From positions 1-60,836 of the forward strand of contig NZ_SBJH01000104.1 of the NCBI RefSeq assembly GCF_004368405.1: a stretch of DNA of 60,836 nt. Reading direction: 5' to 3'. Origin of the DNA: Olivibacter sp. XZL3. GTDB taxonomy: Bacteria; Bacteroidota; Bacteroidia; Sphingobacteriales; Sphingobacteriaceae. This document shows, piece after piece, positions 18,101 to 28,100 of this stretch (position 1 is its first letter; each line of letters starts with the position of its first letter). The notes below the pieces were generated by a model. It was not told the DNA's origin. It did no database searches and saw nothing but the letters and a program-made list of their open reading frames with translations. A program made the translations under genes and the position numbers.

Positions 18101-18673
18101 TTAAAATCGTTCAATAGCCATGAGCAGAGCGATACTAAAAACGCCCGATGAGAGGAACAAATTCCACTCCCTTCGCGACACGTTAAAAATACGCATGAGT
18201 ATAGAAGAAACTATCAAAACACCTAAAACAATCAAGAGTTGACCAAACTCCAAGCCTACATTAAAGGCAAAAAGTGGCCCGGTAATACGCTCCTCTTTTC
18301 CTAAAACGCTCTTTAGGAAGTTTGAAAAACCTAGGCCATGTATCAGACCAAAGAACATGGCGAAGCAATAACTTACCCATAACAGCTTTTTGTCATATTT
18401 CTTATTCAGCATGTTGACGAATGCGGTGATGACAATGGTAACCGGAATCAAAAACTCAATTAAATCGGTGTTCACTCGAACGATATTGAACACGCTCAGC
18501 GCTAAAGTTATTGAATGCCCGATAGTGAAAGCCGTCACTAAGATAAGTACTTGGCGCCAATCTCTTAACAAGTAAACGCCGCATAACACAGCAACAAAAA
18601 GGATGTGATCATAACCATTCCAATCCAAAATATGTTGCCATCCGAGATTAAAGTACAAAGAGAAATCCTGCAT
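18101..18673 (-). CDS. HupE/UreJ-family membrane protein
   Basis: A 190-residue inner-membrane protein with about six transmembrane segments. The signature GWQHILDWNGYDHILFV at the N terminus and TAFTIGHSITLALS are HupE/UreJ hallmarks with conserved His and Asp that may bind metal. HupE proteins are linked to nickel transport, but members paired with M1 peptidases and DUF6702 genes in Bacteroidota have no proven role. The ATG at 18673 is chosen. The upstream GTG at 18685 would lie too close to the promoter. Confidence 0.85.
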   Translation of the reverse strand: MQDFSLYFNLGWQHILDWNGYDHILFVAVLCGVYLLRDWRQVLILVTAFTIGHSITLALSVFNIVRVNTDLIEFLIPVTIVITAFVNMLNKKYDKKLLWVSYCFAMFFGLIHGLGFSNFLKSVLGKEERITGPLFAFNVGLEFGQLLIVLGVLIVSSILMRIFNVSRREWNLFLSSGVFSIALLMAIERF

Positions 18674-18698
18674 AAATAAATTCACCGCGTTATTAGCG

Positions 18699-18730
18699 CA
18701 ATGTTAAAAGAAAATTAATGCTTTGGCAAT
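18699..18730 (-). promoter_or_regulatory. Promoter of the HupE-M1 peptidase operon
   Basis: On the minus strand ATTG (18727-18730), a 20-base spacer, and TAACATTG (18699-18706) match the -33/-7 consensus with one mismatch each. The start codon is 26 bases downstream. Confidence 0.5.
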
Positions 18731-18768
18731 AAATCTACAAAGAAAAACATTGTATAGCACATAATTTT

Positions 18769-18776
18769 TACCTTTG
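18769..18776 (+). promoter_or_regulatory. -7 box of the DUF6702 gene
   Basis: TACCTTTG is an exact TAnnTTTG match 24 bases before the ATG at 18800. An ATTG lies only 16 bases upstream, so the -33 element is poor. It is divergent from the HupE operon promoter about 70 bases away. Confidence 0.5.
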
Positions 18777-18799
18777 TCTTTTATTTTCGTTAGAAAGCA

Positions 18800-19276
18800 A
18801 TGTCGAACACCCTACTTTTTTTCTTATTTAATCTGCTACATCCCTTCTATGTAAGCGTAACGAGCATCGAGCACAATAAAGAAGAGAAGAAACTGGAAAT
18901 CAGCTGCCGCATTTTTTTTGACGATTTAGAAGATGCACTTGCGCAGAAGTACCAACAACGATTTAGTTTGATCAAACCAAAGGACCCTTCAACCGTCAAC
19001 CGACATCTGGCCAGTTATCTGCTACAGAATTTGGCCATAAGCATAAATGGGACCCCTAGTAAGCTCGAGTATCTTGGCTACGAAATAGAAGAAGATGCTG
19101 CCTGGTGCTATGTACAGGCAGAAGTAGGCAGTGTCATCCAAAACATAACGATAAACAATAAGCTTCTCTACCAATCACACAAACAGCAGTCGAACATCCT
19201 TCACGTTACCATTAACGGGATAAGAAAGAGCACCAAATTGGACTATCCGAAATCAAAGGTGAGTTTTAGCTATTAG
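18800..19276 (+). CDS. DUF6702-family exported protein
   Basis: A 158-residue protein with a short N-terminal signal (LLFFLFNLLHPFYVSVT) and a beta-rich body. The HPFYVSVTSIEHN start and the CRIFFDDLEDAL segment are characteristic of DUF6702 proteins, which in Bacteroidota lie next to HupE and M1 peptidase genes as here. The function is unknown. It is divergent from the HupE operon, so a shared control region is possible. Confidence 0.75.
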   Translation: MSNTLLFFLFNLLHPFYVSVTSIEHNKEEKKLEISCRIFFDDLEDALAQKYQQRFSLIKPKDPSTVNRHLASYLLQNLAISINGTPSKLEYLGYEIEEDAAWCYVQAEVGSVIQNITINNKLLYQSHKQQSNILHVTINGIRKSTKLDYPKSKVSFSY

Positions 19277-19300
19277 TTTTTGGTTGTGTTAGTAAAATTT

Positions 19301-19332
19301 ACTGATCACTGCTAACTGATCACTAATCACTG
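19301..19332. repeat. Short direct repeats ACTGATCACT
   Basis: ACTGATCACT occurs at 19301-19310 and 19315-19324, followed by the degenerate copy AATCACTG. It lies just after the DUF6702 gene. It looks like simple intergenic slippage-type repeat. No function is suggested. Confidence 0.45.
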
Positions 19333-19419
19333 CCCACCATCGCTACAGGAAGCAAGCTTTTGAATTTGAAACAAATTCGTCACAGCAAGAATCGGGTTCT
19401 ATGGTCGGTTAAGTTTACG

Positions 19420-19427
19420 TAATTTTG
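19420..19427 (+). promoter_or_regulatory. -7 box of the Ada-like/alkB operon
   Basis: TAATTTTG is an exact TAnnTTTG match 16 bases before the ATG at 19444. The position 19 bases upstream reads TTCT, a poor -33 box, as expected if an activator is needed. Confidence 0.4.
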
Positions 19428-19443
19428 TAAAAAACGGCTCACC

Positions 19444-20301
19444 ATGGAAACGCAACAACAAATAGACTTCAACAGAATCGCAGCTTCCATCGCTTTTATT
19501 AAGGAACACTTCAAAAGTCAGCCAAGCCTTGAGCAAATTGCTGATCATGTAAACCTAAGCCCCTTTCATCTACAGCGGATGTTTCAGGATTGGGCAGGAG
19601 TGTCACCTAAAAAATTTGTACAGTACCTTACTGTAGAGCACGCCAAGAGCATGCTGAAGGAAAACCGCTCCACCCTGTTTGATGCTGCTTATGAAAGTGG
19701 GCTTTCCGGCACGGGCCGGCTACACGACCTTTTTGTAAATATCGAAGGGATGACGCCGGGTGAATACAAAAATGGAGGGGCTGCCTTAACAGTTAGCTAC
19801 AGTTTTGCACCGACCCTTTTTGGTGACATGATTGTGGCCTCTACACATACAGGGATATGCTACATGGCTTTTGTCGATGAAGGAAGAGATATCGCCTTCG
19901 AGCGCCTTAGTGCAGCTTTTCCAAATGCCCGGTATCAGCAATCGGTTGACCATTTTCAACAAAATGTACTATCTTTTTTTGATCAAGATTGGAATAAGAT
20001 CAAAACGGTTAAGCTACATTTAAGGGGCACACCGTTCCAAATCAAAGTTTGGGAGACCCTTTTACAGATTCCAGCTGGAACACTCACCACTTACGCTCAA
20101 CTAGCCGAGCGGTCGGGAAACAGACTGGCATGTCGAGCGGTAGGCAGCGCCGTCGGCGCTAACCCTATCGCCTTACTCATACCTTGCCATCGTGTGATTA
20201 GATCCACCGGCGAAATTGGAAATTACCATTGGGGAAGCGCCCGCAAACAAGCGATTATTGGCTGGGAAGCTATACGCTCGGCTTATCATATGGCAGAATA
20301 A
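19444..20301 (+). CDS. AraC-type HTH / O6-methylguanine-DNA methyltransferase fusion (Ada-like)
   Basis: A 285-residue cytoplasmic protein. Residues about 10-105 are an AraC-type double HTH (SLEQIADHVNLSPFHLQRMF; DAAYESGLSGTGRLHDLF). The C-terminal half is an MGMT domain with the suicide-Cys motif PCHRV (Cys-248). It removes methyl groups from O6-methylguanine and is likely to act as a methylation-sensing regulator. E. coli Ada has an N-terminal zinc domain that takes methyl groups from phosphotriesters. That domain is absent here, so any switch must differ. An alkB gene follows 13 bases later. Confidence 0.9.
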   Translation: METQQQIDFNRIAASIAFIKEHFKSQPSLEQIADHVNLSPFHLQRMFQDWAGVSPKKFVQYLTVEHAKSMLKENRSTLFDAAYESGLSGTGRLHDLFVNIEGMTPGEYKNGGAALTVSYSFAPTLFGDMIVASTHTGICYMAFVDEGRDIAFERLSAAFPNARYQQSVDHFQQNVLSFFDQDWNKIKTVKLHLRGTPFQIKVWETLLQIPAGTLTTYAQLAERSGNRLACRAVGSAVGANPIALLIPCHRVIRSTGEIGNYHWGSARKQAIIGWEAIRSAYHMAE

Positions 20302-20314
20302 GATTCATAAGATC

Positions 20315-20902
20315 ATGCAGAAAAACTTATTACCAAAAGACGGAGAGGTTTATCTTACTGAAGGTTTCTTCTCCTCTTCAGAAGAAACTCGTTTATTTAC
20401 AGCACTTAAGCAACAGATAGCATGGCGTCAGGAACCCATTAAAATCATGGGAAAAGAAATCATGCAGCCGCGCCTAACAGCACTATATGGAGATGCCCAC
20501 AAAATGTACAGTTATTCAGGCATTACAATGAAGCCGGCGCCATGGCTTGAAGAATTAATCTTCATTAAGGAAAGGGTGGAAGCCTTTTTAGAAAGAGAAT
20601 TCAGTACCGTATTACTTAATTATTACCGCAACGGAGCCGACAGCATGGGTTGGCACCGTGATAACGAAAAGTCCTTGGGTAAAAATCCAACCATTGCTTC
20701 GGTGAGTTTTGGAGCAACTCGACCTTTTTTACTTCGCCACTATGATGACCCGAAACTGCAGGTAAAGATCGATTTACCGCCGGGAAGCTTACTTATCATG
20801 AAAGGAACTACGCAACATAACTGGCAACATAGTTTACCGAAACGACCACAGCTCCAAGAGGCAAGAATAAACCTGACTTTTAGAGCGGTTGCGGAAAAAT
20901 AG
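20315..20902 (+). CDS. alkB: AlkB-type Fe(II)/2-oxoglutarate DNA-repair dioxygenase
   Basis: A 195-residue enzyme that oxidatively removes methyl groups from 1-methyladenine and 3-methylcytosine in DNA. Iron ligands are in WHRDNE (His-114, Asp-116) and QHNWQHSLPK. The 2-oxoglutarate-binding Arg is in the C-terminal RINLTFRAV. The fold hallmark SVSFGATRPFLLRH is intact. The ATG at 20315 is chosen; an upstream in-frame start would overlap the Ada-like gene by 86 bases and adds residues not typical of the family. It is the second gene of an alkylation-repair operon. Confidence 0.93.
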   Translation: MQKNLLPKDGEVYLTEGFFSSSEETRLFTALKQQIAWRQEPIKIMGKEIMQPRLTALYGDAHKMYSYSGITMKPAPWLEELIFIKERVEAFLEREFSTVLLNYYRNGADSMGWHRDNEKSLGKNPTIASVSFGATRPFLLRHYDDPKLQVKIDLPPGSLLIMKGTTQHNWQHSLPKRPQLQEARINLTFRAVAEK

Positions 20903-20915
20903 CTTTATGCTAAAA

Positions 20916-20940
20916 TAAGGGAGAAAACGGTCCTCCCTTA
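20916..20940. terminator. Hairpin after alkB
   Basis: TAAGGGAG (20916-20923) pairs perfectly with CTCCCTTA (20933-20940) across a 9-base loop, 13 bases after the alkB stop. No T-run follows, so it is a modest terminator candidate. Confidence 0.45.
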
Positions 20941-21052
20941 GTACTTCATTCTTTAGTAATTTCCGATAGCTCTAAATACTAAGCGTAATTTGGATAAGCC
21001 AAGATAAACGTTCTTGACTGACATTACGACGAAGCATTTAATAGTCAGTTCT

Positions 21053-21769
21053 TTACTTTACTTCAAAGGAAAAAGTCGATCCGATCCAGGCAGCATCGAA
21101 ATCCTTTCCTTTATGATTGCCACCTACCTTCTCGAAATTCTGCGCTTCGGCCACATATCGTCCCGACCACAATGGTTGAAAACTTAACATACCATTTTCG
21201 TCTGTCATCACTTCCTTTGACCAACCCTCGGGCGATGCTACATTCACCGGCTTGTTGGCCAATGGCTTTCCATTTAAATAGGCAAACAACTTAACTGGTT
21301 TATTTTTTGCAAAAACTTGATGATTGTCAGCGTATAATTTCAACGCATTATCATTCAAATTGGCGTCTACCTTATTTGACTTACCAACGCTGACATAAGC
21401 AGAAGAAATAAAGTGATATTTAGTTGTACCGCCTAGGTCAGCGGCTTCATGACTTACCATCAGCGTATATACGCCTTCTTTTTCGGGCGTAAAACTACCG
21501 CTATAGTACGCCTGTTCAGGAACCGCCTTTAACTGACTCTTTTTACCATCGGGGGCTACAATCCAGAGCGTGAAATCTCTTACGTCTGAATACCATTTTT
21601 CAAGGGCATCTCTTTCGTTTAAAGCGAACTCGCCGTAAAAAATCTTGACATCGTGGGCAACACCCAACTTGCCTTGGCTGGCCGTCTCAATCCACAATGC
21701 GTGAGCTTTCGCTTGTACAGAGACGAAGAAGCATAAACCTACTAATAGGGTAAATTTCAAAGTTTTCAT
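21053..21769 (-). CDS. DUF4198-family periplasmic protein
   Basis: A 238-residue exported protein with a signal peptide ending KAHA. Family hallmarks are ALWIETASQGK at the mature N terminus, FYGEFA, and a C-terminal Ig-like/CarboxypepD-like segment (NKPVNVASPEGWSKEVMTDENGMLSF). DUF4198 proteins often lie beside nickel, cobalt or iron uptake genes and may bind metal in the periplasm. The TonB receptor and thioredoxin genes on the same strand upstream fit that role. The function is inferred from context. Confidence 0.82.
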   Translation of the reverse strand: MKTLKFTLLVGLCFFVSVQAKAHALWIETASQGKLGVAHDVKIFYGEFALNERDALEKWYSDVRDFTLWIVAPDGKKSQLKAVPEQAYYSGSFTPEKEGVYTLMVSHEAADLGGTTKYHFISSAYVSVGKSNKVDANLNDNALKLYADNHQVFAKNKPVKLFAYLNGKPLANKPVNVASPEGWSKEVMTDENGMLSFQPLWSGRYVAEAQNFEKVGGNHKGKDFDAAWIGSTFSFEVK

Positions 21770-21824
21770 GAATCTTATTCGTTTAATATTTGTCCAGAAC
21801 TCGTCAAACTAGCCGAGCTCCCGA

Positions 21825-21855
21825 CAAATATACATTTATTTAGAATTAGTACAAA
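21825..21855 (-). promoter_or_regulatory. Exact-match Bacteroidota promoter for the DUF4198 gene
   Basis: On the minus strand TTTG (21852-21855), exactly 19 bases, then TATATTTG (21825-21832). Both boxes and the spacing match the consensus perfectly. The start codon at 21769 is about 55 bases downstream, so DUF4198 can be transcribed separately from the thioredoxin gene. Confidence 0.7.
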
Positions 21856-21919
21856 TAAAGAAGAAACTCATAAAACCTTATCCCCAGGGGAAATGGCGAA
21901 TAGTATATAGTTGGTTTAC

Positions 21920-22399
21920 CTAGTCCGATAGAAGCTGCATGAGAATGCGACCGAGCTCTTCTTTCCGCAGGAATCCTTGATACCGGAAAAGCAGCTCATT
22001 TTCTTCACTTAAAATGCAAATAGTGGGAAAAGACAAGCTACCCGACTGATCGGTACCTAGGTAAGTTGCCAATTCATGCAGGCCGGTTGATGCTCCAGTG
22101 GGCCGGTAATAAAACAGATGCTTATTGAAGTTTATCGGCTCCTTCTCCTCGACATCCAATTTCAAAAAATAATAGCCTTGTTCAATAGCTTGCGGCCAAT
22201 CGGCAGTGATGTATCTCTCCATCGCTTCGCAATATTTACACCACTCCGTACCAATCAATACGAGCGTCAATCTTTTTTGCTTTTGTTGCAATTGAGATAA
22301 GCGGTCAAAAGATACCGTGTCTAAGGGCGCTGCCGATAAGGCAGCGACCCGTAGCACGACACAATAAATCAGCAAACATAAAATTGTCCTTTTTTTCAT
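21920..22399 (-). CDS. Exported thioredoxin-fold protein
   Basis: A 159-residue protein with a signal peptide (about residues 1-24) and a thioredoxin fold. The active site is WCKYC (Cys-54 and Cys-57) in the context LIGTEWCKYCEAM, and the cis-Pro is in SLSFPTICI. It should reduce or exchange disulfides in the periplasm. It lies between the TonB receptor and the DUF4198 gene on the same strand, 75 bases after the receptor, so it is likely to be co-transcribed with the receptor and may keep a metal-binding or secreted Cys partner reduced. Confidence 0.85.
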   Translation of the reverse strand: MKKRTILCLLIYCVVLRVAALSAAPLDTVSFDRLSQLQQKQKRLTLVLIGTEWCKYCEAMERYITADWPQAIEQGYYFLKLDVEEKEPINFNKHLFYYRPTGASTGLHELATYLGTDQSGSLSFPTICILSEENELLFRYQGFLRKEELGRILMQLLSD

Positions 22400-22474
22400 T
22401 ATAAGCTTTAAGCAATAGGCCTTAAGTGAACGGCACGGCTGCTAAATTGACTACTACTAAAACATTCAACGAAT

Positions 22475-24814
22475 TTAAATACGCACCCTTATACCTAAAA
22501 ACCCTCTAATTCCTTGGTTGGGGCCATATGAGTATCCGTCTGGATCAAACTGCAACGCATAGGGATTATCCGGAGTTGGAATGATCTGCCCGTCGTCCCC
22601 ATAAGTTACACTACTATTAAAAGGGTCAAAAGCCCTTGCAATGGGCGATTTTATCCCGGCCCCATCCCCTTCTTCGAAAGCGGGAACGCTTTTCGATATT
22701 GTCCAGTTTAACAAATTTTTTACGCCACCATATATTTCCAATTTGCTTCCATTAGACCATGTAAATTGGATGTTCTGGATACTCCATACCGGAGAGTACT
22801 CAGGTCTAGGATCCAGCTCGCTCAATAAGGCCAAACGCATAGGGCCGTACACATTACCGGTATAGTCGATTCCCAAATTCAGTGCATTAATGTGGTAAGA
22901 CAATGCCCACGTTGCCATCCAGTTCTCGGTTAAAATCGGCCTGAATTTTTCCAGCTGTCCTTCGTCGTTTCTTTCTTTATTAAAAACATTCATCCACGTA
23001 CCACCGGCGGTCAGCTTTAACCCGTTGTACATCGCCAAATCGGCATTTAGACTGATTCCCCGCGTTACGCCGTGGCCTGCCAAATTTCTGTAAATAATTT
23101 TTTGAGGATCTTCATCATAATTTGGCAAAATGCGATTGCTGAAATAAGTATACCACGCAGAAGATTCGAAATTAAGTAAATTGCCATCTGCCAGCTCTAA
23201 TTTTTTAATATAGTTGAGGTTTACATTGATACTCCGCTCTGGCTTTAAGTTTTCTTCGATCTCCACCTCTCGGGCACCTGTTGTGGCGGCATGATCTTCG
23301 GTAAACAGGTTCACTACCCGAAATCCGGTTCCGGCGTTTAACCGAAGGATATCATGATCGCTGATACTCCATTTATAGGCCATACGCGGCGTAAAAATAT
23401 TCCCGTGCTCCGAATTATAATCATATCGCATTCCAAGTAATAAGCTATGCTTGGAGGCCAGTTTTATCTCATCCTGAAGAAAAATCCCAGGCATTGTTAT
23501 TTTACTGGGATGATTGACTATTTCTCCGCTTCTTTCAGTAACCGTTGTCGCAGTTGTGTTGTCATCATAATAAGTATATCGCAATGCGGCACCTGCCAAT
23601 AAATCATGTTTGCCGATTTGCTTATCCCAGGTGAGCTGTCCGAAAGCTATGCGTTGTTTAGCTAGATACCATTCATCTCCGTAAACCGAGTTTTGATCAT
23701 GATCATTATAAGAAAACATGAAGAACATTTTTTCGCTTACAGGCAATTGATAATTACCTAACACTTCCCATCTTTTAGTGTAAATACTTTCACCATAAAT
23801 TTCGTCGCTTCCTCTATACGACTTATTCCACGTTGTTTGTCCTCCCCAGCGATCTTCGTATAGATATCGCCCCGCAACAGAGAACAGCCGATTCTCTTTT
23901 CGGTTAAAATTCCATTTTTGAAAAACAGACACCCGATTTTGTAAGGTCATATCAGTAAAACCGTCGTGGTTATGATCAATCTTATTAGCGAAATTAAAAT
24001 AGTTTAATCCGGTCAATACGTTTGCCTTTTTACCGATCGCTTGGCTCAAGCCTAAGTCGGCGTTATACTCTCCCCAGGTCGTTCCGAAAACATCTGCTGA
24101 TAACTTGGCGCTTTGTGACTTCTTTGTTATGATGTTAATCAGTCCGCCAACGGCCTCAGATCCGTACAAAGAAGAAGCCGGTCCCTTTACAACTTCCACC
24201 CGTTCAATTAAAGCCGAGGGGATACCTGACAAACCATAAACGGTCGACAAACCGCTGACAATAGGCATCCCGTCAATTAATACCATTGTATATGGGCCTT
24301 CTAGTCCATTAATATGAATGTCGCCTGTATTGCATACATTACAATTTATCTGTGGCCGAACACCATTAACCATTTGCAAAGCATCAAATAGCGTTGCTGT
24401 CGGATTTCTCTTAAAAAAATGGTGATTATACACTTCAACAGGAACGGGTGTTTCCAGGCGATTCACTTCCTTCATGGTACCTGTAACCACTACTTCTTCC
24501 AATCCGTCTTCCTTTTCTTCCAAACTGAAATCCAACCTAATAGTTTTTTGGTCCGTCACTTGAATTGCTTTCGTTTGACTTACAAAACCCAAACGGCTAA
24601 CCGACAATCGATAGGTTCCGGCCTGTAGCCCGGTAAAATAATATCTTCCGATGCTGTCGCTTACTCCTCCTATTTTTGTATCGTCTATTTTAACGGTTAC
24701 CCCTTCCAATGGCGATCCCTGATAAAAAATGGTGCCTTCGATGGTGGCACCGCTTTGTGCCATTGTGAATTTCCCGATTAAGAGGAAAAAGAAAAACAGG
24801 TATACTCGCTTCAT
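22475..24814 (-). CDS. TonB-dependent outer-membrane receptor (FecA/BtuB-like)
   Basis: A 779-residue receptor with a signal peptide, a carboxypeptidase-regulatory-like domain (about residues 25-105), a plug domain and a 22-strand barrel ending in the usual C-terminal aromatic/charged strand (GFLGIRVRI). Plug motifs are visible: EVVVTGTMKEV, the CNVCNTGDIHINGLEGPYT segment with two Cys, and VVKGPASSLYGSEAVGGLIN. Unlike SusC it is not paired with SusD. Receptors with the CNVC plug motif and a DUF4198 neighbour suggest uptake of a metal or metal chelate. The ATG at 24814 gives the best signal peptide. Confidence 0.9.
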   Translation of the reverse strand: MKRVYLFFFFLLIGKFTMAQSGATIEGTIFYQGSPLEGVTVKIDDTKIGGVSDSIGRYYFTGLQAGTYRLSVSRLGFVSQTKAIQVTDQKTIRLDFSLEEKEDGLEEVVVTGTMKEVNRLETPVPVEVYNHHFFKRNPTATLFDALQMVNGVRPQINCNVCNTGDIHINGLEGPYTMVLIDGMPIVSGLSTVYGLSGIPSALIERVEVVKGPASSLYGSEAVGGLINIITKKSQSAKLSADVFGTTWGEYNADLGLSQAIGKKANVLTGLNYFNFANKIDHNHDGFTDMTLQNRVSVFQKWNFNRKENRLFSVAGRYLYEDRWGGQTTWNKSYRGSDEIYGESIYTKRWEVLGNYQLPVSEKMFFMFSYNDHDQNSVYGDEWYLAKQRIAFGQLTWDKQIGKHDLLAGAALRYTYYDDNTTATTVTERSGEIVNHPSKITMPGIFLQDEIKLASKHSLLLGMRYDYNSEHGNIFTPRMAYKWSISDHDILRLNAGTGFRVVNLFTEDHAATTGAREVEIEENLKPERSINVNLNYIKKLELADGNLLNFESSAWYTYFSNRILPNYDEDPQKIIYRNLAGHGVTRGISLNADLAMYNGLKLTAGGTWMNVFNKERNDEGQLEKFRPILTENWMATWALSYHINALNLGIDYTGNVYGPMRLALLSELDPRPEYSPVWSIQNIQFTWSNGSKLEIYGGVKNLLNWTISKSVPAFEEGDGAGIKSPIARAFDPFNSSVTYGDDGQIIPTPDNPYALQFDPDGYSYGPNQGIRGFLGIRVRI

Positions 24815-25103
24815 AAGTTTTTTTATATTATAAAACAAAACTACAAAAGTTAGACTAACCTAACAAATAAAACTAAATAATTCTCTATAAAAAAGTAATA
24901 CACAGCCAAACTTAGCGATCAAGCATTGGCACTCGGCACCTTATGCATTGACAAACGACTAAAGTTTAAAAGAAAACCGAGCGACTAGGGCCAGATTAAT
25001 TTACGTTAAGAAATGGCCATTTCTGGTAAAAAAAGATGATATGCAATTAGCTAGTTTCGAAAAGTATTGATCTTTTTTCCTTTTATACCTAAAAACAGTT
25101 TGT

Positions 25104-28100
25104 ATGAAGCAAATTCTCTACTGCACATTTTTTTTCTTATTAACCGCATTGGCCATCGCACAAGAAAGAAGCGTGGGAGGCGTGGTTAGCTCAAAAGAGG
25201 ATGGACAACCCTTACCGGGAATCTCTATCCGAATTGAAGGCTCCACGAAAGGAACTACCACCGATGCGGAAGGTAAATTCGTAATTAAGGCGCTACCTTC
25301 GGCTACCTTAATAATCAGCGGTATCGGATACCGCGAACAACGGGTTCCAATTGGAAGTCGGACGACTCTCAACCTTATGCTGGAAACCGACGCCCAAAAC
25401 CTAGAGGAGGTCGTGGTTACATCCTTTGGCATTCAGCGCGACAGAAAGACCTTGGGTTATGGGGTAAGCGAAGTGAAGGCAGAACAGTTGGCAAAAGCGC
25501 CGACTACCGATGTAACGAATTCCCTGGCAGGGAAAGTCGCGGGTGTGCAAGTAAGCGGTGCCGGTGGCGGATTTGCAGGTTCCAATGTGACAATCCGTGG
25601 TTTTACCACCTTTACAGGAAGTAACCAACCGTTATACGTGATTGACGGTATACCGTTAGATAATAGCGGAGGTAACAACTCCGTGAACACGGGTGTTGTC
25701 AATTCCAGTCGTATTTCCGACATTAATCCGCAAGACATTGCAAGTGTAAACATTCTCAAAGGTGCAGCGGCAACTGTTCTCTACGGCTCTAGAGCTGCTT
25801 CGGGCGCTATCCTAATCACTACAAAAAGAGGACAAAAAGGTAGCCGTAACCAAATCAGTTTTTCCACCAATACCGCTATCGGCACAGTCAGTCGGTTTCC
25901 AGACTTTCAAAACGAATACGCTCAGGGCAGTAACGGAAACTATATTAACAACGTCTCCGGCTCCTGGGGACCAAAAATTGCTGGACAAACTGTCACTAAC
26001 TGGTTTGGCGACGAAGAAATACTACAGGCTTATCCCAACAACATACGCGACATTCTTCAGCATTCGATTTCCTCTCAGAACGATCTGAGCTTTTCGGGAG
26101 CGAATGATAAGTTTGACTATCGGGTTGCCTACGGCTTCACAACGGAGACGGGCTTAGTCCCAAACAACCGGCTTTATAAAAACAACCTCACGGTTAACGC
26201 AGGGGTACAGATGACAGAGAAATTCCGAATCGCTACTTCCTTCTCTTTTACAAACAACACGTCTGACAGAACACAATCGGGCAACCAAGGAGCGAATCCT
26301 TTGTGGCGCGGTATTTATGCACCCCGTTCTTATGATTTGACGAACCTCCCCTATCAAGATGCTGAAGGCAATCAATTATGGTACGCTGCAGAAGATCATC
26401 CCTATTGGGCTATCGAACATATCAAAAACCATCGCGAAGTGAACCGGTTCTACGGAAACCTCAACATGAAATACGACATCGTATCATGGCTACAGGCCGA
26501 CTTAAAAATCGGTGCAGACATATTTACTGCTCGCGTTAAAGGTTTTGATGATAAAGGCATTCGCAGTAATGGAAACACCAATTCAGCCGGCGCCGGAGGT
26601 TTACGCGAACAAGCTGATGCTGTTCGAAATATCAACTCCTATTTTACACTCAACGCAAACAAGAAGTTGAACGAGCATTTCAATTTAATGGCTACCGTCG
26701 GCAATGAGCTTATTGTAAACTATAGTAACAATCTGGAAGCGGTCGGCCTCGGTATTGTCGTTCCGGGTTTTGATAATCTGAAGAATTTCATTACCTATAA
26801 TCCATCAAGCTCTATTACACGCCAACGGGCCGTTGGTGTATTTGCAGACGTAGTACTCGACTATAAAAGTTTTCTCTCCGTCAATGCCAAGGCGAGAAAC
26901 GACTTTCCATCAACGCTTTTGACAGGAAATCGCTCAATTTTTTATCCGGCATTGGCCGTCAGCTTTGTGCCGACAGAGGCCTTTCCTACCCTAAAATCTG
27001 ACATATTGAACTCAGCAAAAATTCGCGCCAATATAGGGGAAGTAGGAAAAGGCGCTGATCCTTATGCCATTGGCAGCTACTATGGCCGCGCATCCGCCTC
27101 CGACGGCCTGGGATCAACCACCGTGAATTTTCCATTCAACGGTTTAGCAGGATACACTTTTAATAACAGCACGGGCAACCCAGACCTAACACCCGAATTC
27201 ACCCGAGAGTATGAATTAGGTACGGAACTAAGCCTATTTAATAATCGCCTGGCTATTGACGCTTCGGTCTACAGACGTGACACGCGAAATCTAATCTTCT
27301 CTGTCCCTGTGCCTTCCACATCCGGTTTTACCAGTCTGGTAACCAATGCAGGCAAGCTTTCGACAAAGGGCATTGAATTACTGGTATCGGCTATTCCCGT
27401 CGAAAAGGAGCATTTTCGCTGGGAAGCAAGTTTAAATTTCACTAAATTCAAATCCACCGTTGAAGAACTTGCGCCGGGTGTGACCAATATTTCCATAGGG
27501 GGCTTTACCTCTCCCAATGTGCGTTTGGTGGCAGGCGAAGAGTACGGCCAAATTTGGTCAAATGCCTATGTGAGGGACGATCAGGGACGCATGATTATCG
27601 GAACAAACGGTTTACCACAGGTAACCAGTTATGTTCAACAGGTTGGTAACCCGAATCCCCGATTTACAATGGGGCTTAGCAATACTTTTCAATATAAAGA
27701 CTTTAGTCTATCTTTTCTAGTTGATTTCAAGTATAAAGGGGATCAGCTTTCACGCACAATTGGCGACCTGCGAATAAATGGCGTCGCTGCAGAAACAGCC
27801 GAATATGCTCGTTTTAACGCTGATGGTTCTCCTACAACACCTTACATTTTCGAGGGCGTACAAGCGGATGGAAGCCCTAATACTGTAGCTGTAAGCGCCC
27901 AACAATATTACGGCTTACAGGGGAAATACGTCGCATGGGAAGGTTATGTGCTAGACGCAACCTACCTCAAGTTGCGCGAAGCCAACCTGACCTATAATCT
28001 GCCCGCCGCTACATTTGACCGTTTAAAATTTATTAAAGGACTCCAAGTAGCGGTATACGGCCGGAACCTTTTCATCTACGCGCCTCACTATCCGCATCTT

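Noticed and set aside
24839-25103. A Fur-type operator between the TonB receptor and SusC genes
   Set aside because: AT-rich half-matches are present, but no palindrome stands out, so no site is called.
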